Positions 5,656 through 7,114 of a stretch of 7,114 nt of DNA are shown here, one piece after another (the stretch's first letter is position 1; each line of letters starts with the position of its first letter). The notes beneath the pieces were generated by a model. The model ran no database searches and was not told the DNA's origin. It was given only the letters and a program-made list of their open reading frames with translations. Both the position numbers and the translations under genes were made by a program. Source of the DNA: Elusimicrobia bacterium RIFOXYB2_FULL_49_7 (GTDB taxonomy: Bacteria; Fibrobacterota; OXYB2-FULL-49-7); NCBI GenBank assembly GCA_001800515.1, contig MGVN01000079.1, positions 1-7,114 on the forward strand. The letters run 5' to 3'.

Positions 5656-6190
5656 ATCGTACTACTGAGATGTCCTGGAGAGATTTACGGGGGGTAGGCT
5701 CTGGAACAGAGGCAGGGTAGCCAAGCGTAATAAGGCATTCCGCTTTCCACGATGAGGGTAACTGAAGTGTACGGCAAAGCGCTTTTCCATTGAACCAGCC
5801 TATATAGCAGGTACCAAGCCCGAGTTCGGTCGCTTTCAAGACCAGGTGTTCCATGGCAATGCCGATATCAATGAGATGATACTGCACTCCCTGGACGCGC
5901 TCAGCAAGCTTGTGCGTCACCAGGCTCAGGTCGCTGCAGGCCACGATAATGACCGGCGCGGTCTTTGCCCAGGTATTAGGCACGACAACGCCGCCAAGCC
6001 CTTCTTTGATGGCTGCAGCGCGGGCTGTGGGCTCTGAAACAACAACGAAACGCCACGGCTGCGCGTTACACGCAGAGGGCGCCAGCCGCGCCGCATTGAG
6101 GAGTTGTTCAATTTTTTCTTTTTCTACAGGTTGGTCGCTGTACTCGCGGACACTGCGGCGTTCACCGATGAGTTCATCAAGAGACTTCAT
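5654..6190 (-). CDS. Nitroreductase-family flavoprotein
   Basis: This 178-residue protein is an FMN-dependent, NAD(P)H-using oxidoreductase of the nitroreductase family. Such enzymes act as cytoplasmic dimers on nitro compounds, quinones or other acceptors. Visible features are the N-terminal RRSVREY (11-17), whose arginines bind the FMN phosphate, APSACNAQPW (37-46) for the A-PS--N-QPW motif, the central NTWAKTAPVIIVAC strand, GLGTCYIGWF (124-133), and the C-terminal LGYPA (156-160) with a following basic RKSL. The length is typical of the short branch of the family. I choose ATG 6190 because the family begins at this point and GGAAG lies 6 bases upstream. The longer reading from 6274 only translates part of the PilZ gene in another frame. 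The start overlaps the end of the PilZ gene by 14 bases, so the two are probably co-translated. The natural substrate cannot be told. Confidence 0.92.
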   Translation of the reverse strand: MKSLDELIGERRSVREYSDQPVEKEKIEQLLNAARLAPSACNAQPWRFVVVSEPTARAAAIKEGLGGVVVPNTWAKTAPVIIVACSDLSLVTHKLAERVQGVQYHLIDIGIAMEHLVLKATELGLGTCYIGWFNGKALCRTLQLPSSWKAECLITLGYPASVPEPTPRKSLQDISVVR

Positions 6191-6635
6191 TATGTTCTTC
6201 CATAACCTTCTTCTTGATCTGACGGATCCTGCGGTTGAGAAAATAGAGGAGCCTGATGCGCGGGATAATGCCAAGCTGGTGGAACCTTATGCCGCAATAG
6301 ATGGCATCGCCCTTATGCGAACGCCAGCATACCTTGCCTTCAAGCTTCATAAGCGGGCCTTCCGGCAGTTCAAATTCGAAGTCATAGCAGTCATTAACGC
6401 CGAGGTGATCGTTCGTTTCCAGCTTCAACCCGCTCGTGCTGAGGTTACGGATGGTCTCTTTTCTCTCTTTATCCTGAGCGTGCACCGTTACCGGGCACTT
6501 CATGTTCATCCGTAAATCCTGCCTGCGTTCTACAAAATCGTTCTCCTTCATAGTAAATTCCCCCCCTGTGATGATTTTGTAAAGTGCCGTGTACGTAACG
6601 TCGAAATTAAGCGGAATGCCCATCTTTGACAACAT
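6177..6635 (-). CDS. PilZ-domain protein, probable cyclic-di-GMP effector
   Basis: This 152-residue protein carries a single PilZ domain, which binds cyclic-di-GMP and relays it to motility, exopolysaccharide or secretion machinery. Both binding motifs are intact: RxxxR as R38-Q-D-L-R42, and NxSxxG as N64-L-S-T-S-G69. The barrel continues through FEFELPEG, LEGKVCW and YCGIRFHQL (113-121). A basic helix (LNRRIRQIKKKVMEE) ends the protein. Residues 1-28 precede the domain and have no recognisable motif. The start at 6635 is supported by a perfect AGGAGG 7 bases upstream; ATG 6551 (MKENDFVERR), behind a G-rich run, is a plausible second start that would give the bare domain of 124 residues. It overlaps the nitroreductase gene by 14 bases and lies behind a strong promoter and a long leader. 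Confidence 0.9.
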   Translation of the reverse strand: MLSKMGIPLNFDVTYTALYKIITGGEFTMKENDFVERRQDLRMNMKCPVTVHAQDKERKETIRNLSTSGLKLETNDHLGVNDCYDFEFELPEGPLMKLEGKVCWRSHKGDAIYCGIRFHQLGIIPRIRLLYFLNRRIRQIKKKVMEEHNEVS

Positions 6636-6642
6636 GTCGTTC

Positions 6643-6648
6643 CCTCCT
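6643..6648 (-). promoter_or_regulatory. Strong ribosome binding site for the PilZ gene
   Basis: A perfect AGGAGG on the minus strand lies 7 bases before ATG 6635. This ideal site favours the longer PilZ reading over the internal ATG at 6551. Confidence 0.75.
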
Positions 6649-6834
6649 CAAAGGAACATAGCTTGACGCCGGCACAGGTGCCGTCGTTAGTATTTACCGA
6701 TGTATCGTTTGATTATGACGCGGAAAGTTTGCACAACGAGAAGAGTTTTCCCACCGGATACTTGCCTGCAACTTCCTTCAGTTCTCCCTGCTGCATACTG
6801 AAAGATCTTAGAGCCAGCGCATTACCTGTCGACA
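6649..6834 (-). ncRNA. Structured 5' leader of the PilZ gene (class unknown)
   Basis: From the predicted start near 6834 to the ribosome binding site there are about 185 bases without a convincing gene. Read on the minus strand, three hairpins follow one another. Hairpin one: CUUUCAGU (6804-6797) with ACUGAAGG (6782-6775), 8 bp with one U-G pair. Hairpin two: a 10-bp stem with two bulges between 6776-6767 and 6733-6722, with an inner GGGAA/UUCUC stem. Hairpin three: GAC + GGCA with TGCC + GTC at 6685-6665. The wobble pair in the first works only in the minus-strand RNA. I do not recognise a cyclic-di-GMP riboswitch or any other known class. Confidence 0.4.
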
Positions 6835-6840
6835 GTATTT

Positions 6841-6869
6841 ATTGTACGAACATTTCATTCTCTTGTCAA
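6841..6869 (-). promoter_or_regulatory. Near-consensus sigma70 promoter for PilZ-nitroreductase
   Basis: On the minus strand a perfect -35 TTGACA (6864-6869), a 17-base spacer and a -10 TACAAT (6841-6846) form the best promoter in the window. Predicted start is near 6834, about 200 bases before the PilZ ATG. It begins 25 bases after the stop codon of the upstream transporter gene. Confidence 0.8.
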
Positions 6870-6876
6870 GAGCAGC

Positions 6877-6888
6877 TTGCCGCGGCAA
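6877..6888. other. Perfect 12-base palindrome
   Basis: TTGCCGCGGCAA is its own reverse complement. It lies between the transporter stop codon and the -35 box of the PilZ promoter. It could be an operator just upstream of the promoter, or the GC core of a weak terminator for the transporter gene; no T run follows the stem on the minus strand. Confidence 0.4.
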
Positions 6889-6893
6889 AAGAA

Positions 6894-7114
6894 CTACAGC
6901 TTCCCGAAAAGCATCAGCACGCCGATCACGATAAAGAGGACCGCCGAAATACCGCGAATGATATGTTCAGGGATAACCCTGATAAGCCCTTCGCCGAAGA
7001 GCACGCCTATCCCGGTGACCACCGCAAGCGCCAACGCTGCGCCGAGAAAGACCTCCCAGTAGCGCTTTGTGGAGGCGACCATGCTAATGGTGGCAAGCTG
7101 TGTCTTATCCCCCA
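6894..7114 (-). CDS. UPF0016/Gdt1 (TMEM165) family transporter, 3' end only
   Basis: Seventy-two complete C-terminal codons are present; the 5' part lies beyond the right edge. The reading begins at the edge with GDKTQLATIS, the family hallmark ExGDK(T/S) motif of the second repeat, whose acidic residues help bind the cation. Two hydrophobic segments follow: WEVFLGAALALAVVTGIGVLFG and a final helix around GISAVLFIVIGVLMLFG. A stop follows after KL. Family members (TMEM165, Gdt1, bacterial MneA/Mnx) are inner-membrane transporters of manganese, and in some cases calcium, with protons. The frame is open to the edge, so the internal ATG at 7082 is not the start. Such genes are often governed by a yybP-ykoY manganese riboswitch, which would lie outside this window. 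The next promoter downstream starts 25 bases after the stop codon. Confidence 0.9.
   Translation of the reverse strand, partial: GDKTQLATISMVASTKRYWEVFLGAALALAVVTGIGVLFGEGLIRVIPEHIIRGISAVLFIVIGVLMLFGKL

Noticed and set aside
6191..6274. Longer N-terminus for the nitroreductase
   Set aside because: These 28 codons are an out-of-frame reading of the PilZ gene; the family begins at MKSLDELIGERRSVREY and a ribosome binding site precedes that ATG.
5910..6515. 201-codon plus-strand frame opposite the nitroreductase and PilZ genes
   Set aside because: It is fully antisense to two well-supported genes, with low-complexity composition and no recognisable domain.
6713..6796. 27-codon reading frame in the PilZ leader (MQQGELKEVAGK...)
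   Set aside because: It has no ribosome binding site, and its bases are better explained by the hairpins of the leader. A leader peptide cannot be ruled out but is not supported.
1..7114. CRISPR array, tRNA, rRNA, insertion sequence, or phage/defence island
   Set aside because: No regularly spaced repeats, no tRNA or rRNA features and no transposase or nuclease genes were seen.

Overview
The window suggests a diderm (Gram-negative-type), flagellated bacterium. It holds a TonB-dependent outer-membrane receptor, a FlbD-family flagellar protein, a PilZ-domain (cyclic-di-GMP effector) protein and a UPF0016/Gdt1-type membrane transporter. This mix fits environmental lineages such as Desulfobacterota or Nitrospirota, but that is inference and no marker gene settles it. 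Coding density is high. Four AT-richer intergenic gaps of about 220-280 bases carry nearly all the promoters, hairpins and repeats.

Left part (1-2620, all minus strand): a 64-residue FlbD-like gene has its own promoter placed so close to the ATG that the mRNA may be leaderless. Upstream of it is a 721-residue TonB-dependent receptor with signal peptide, plug and barrel, which has its own sigma70-like promoter. Between the two genes lies a 57-base palindrome with two single-base bulges that looks like a REP/MITE-type element or an unusual terminator.

Middle (2883-5376, plus strand): a three-gene unit. An ABC ATPase overlaps an ABC-2 permease, whose start is best placed at a TTG behind a perfect Shine-Dalgarno sequence. 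After 78 bases comes a DUF2156 protein (the GNAT-fold, MprF C-terminal-like family). A rho-independent terminator follows. The unit looks like a small exporter coupled to an acyl/aminoacyl-transferase-like enzyme; its substrate is unknown. The ATPase lacks the usual Q-loop glutamine. The region before it has possible mutually exclusive hairpins.

Right part (5654-7114, minus strand): the 3' end of a UPF0016/Gdt1 gene runs in from the right edge. Next comes a near-consensus promoter, then a roughly 190-base leader with several predicted hairpins, then a PilZ gene that overlaps a nitroreductase gene by 14 bases. The convergent gap 5377-5653 has no gene but carries inverted and tandem repeats. 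The strongest candidates for something undescribed are the structured PilZ leader, the bulged palindrome at 373-429, and the ABC/DUF2156 cassette.
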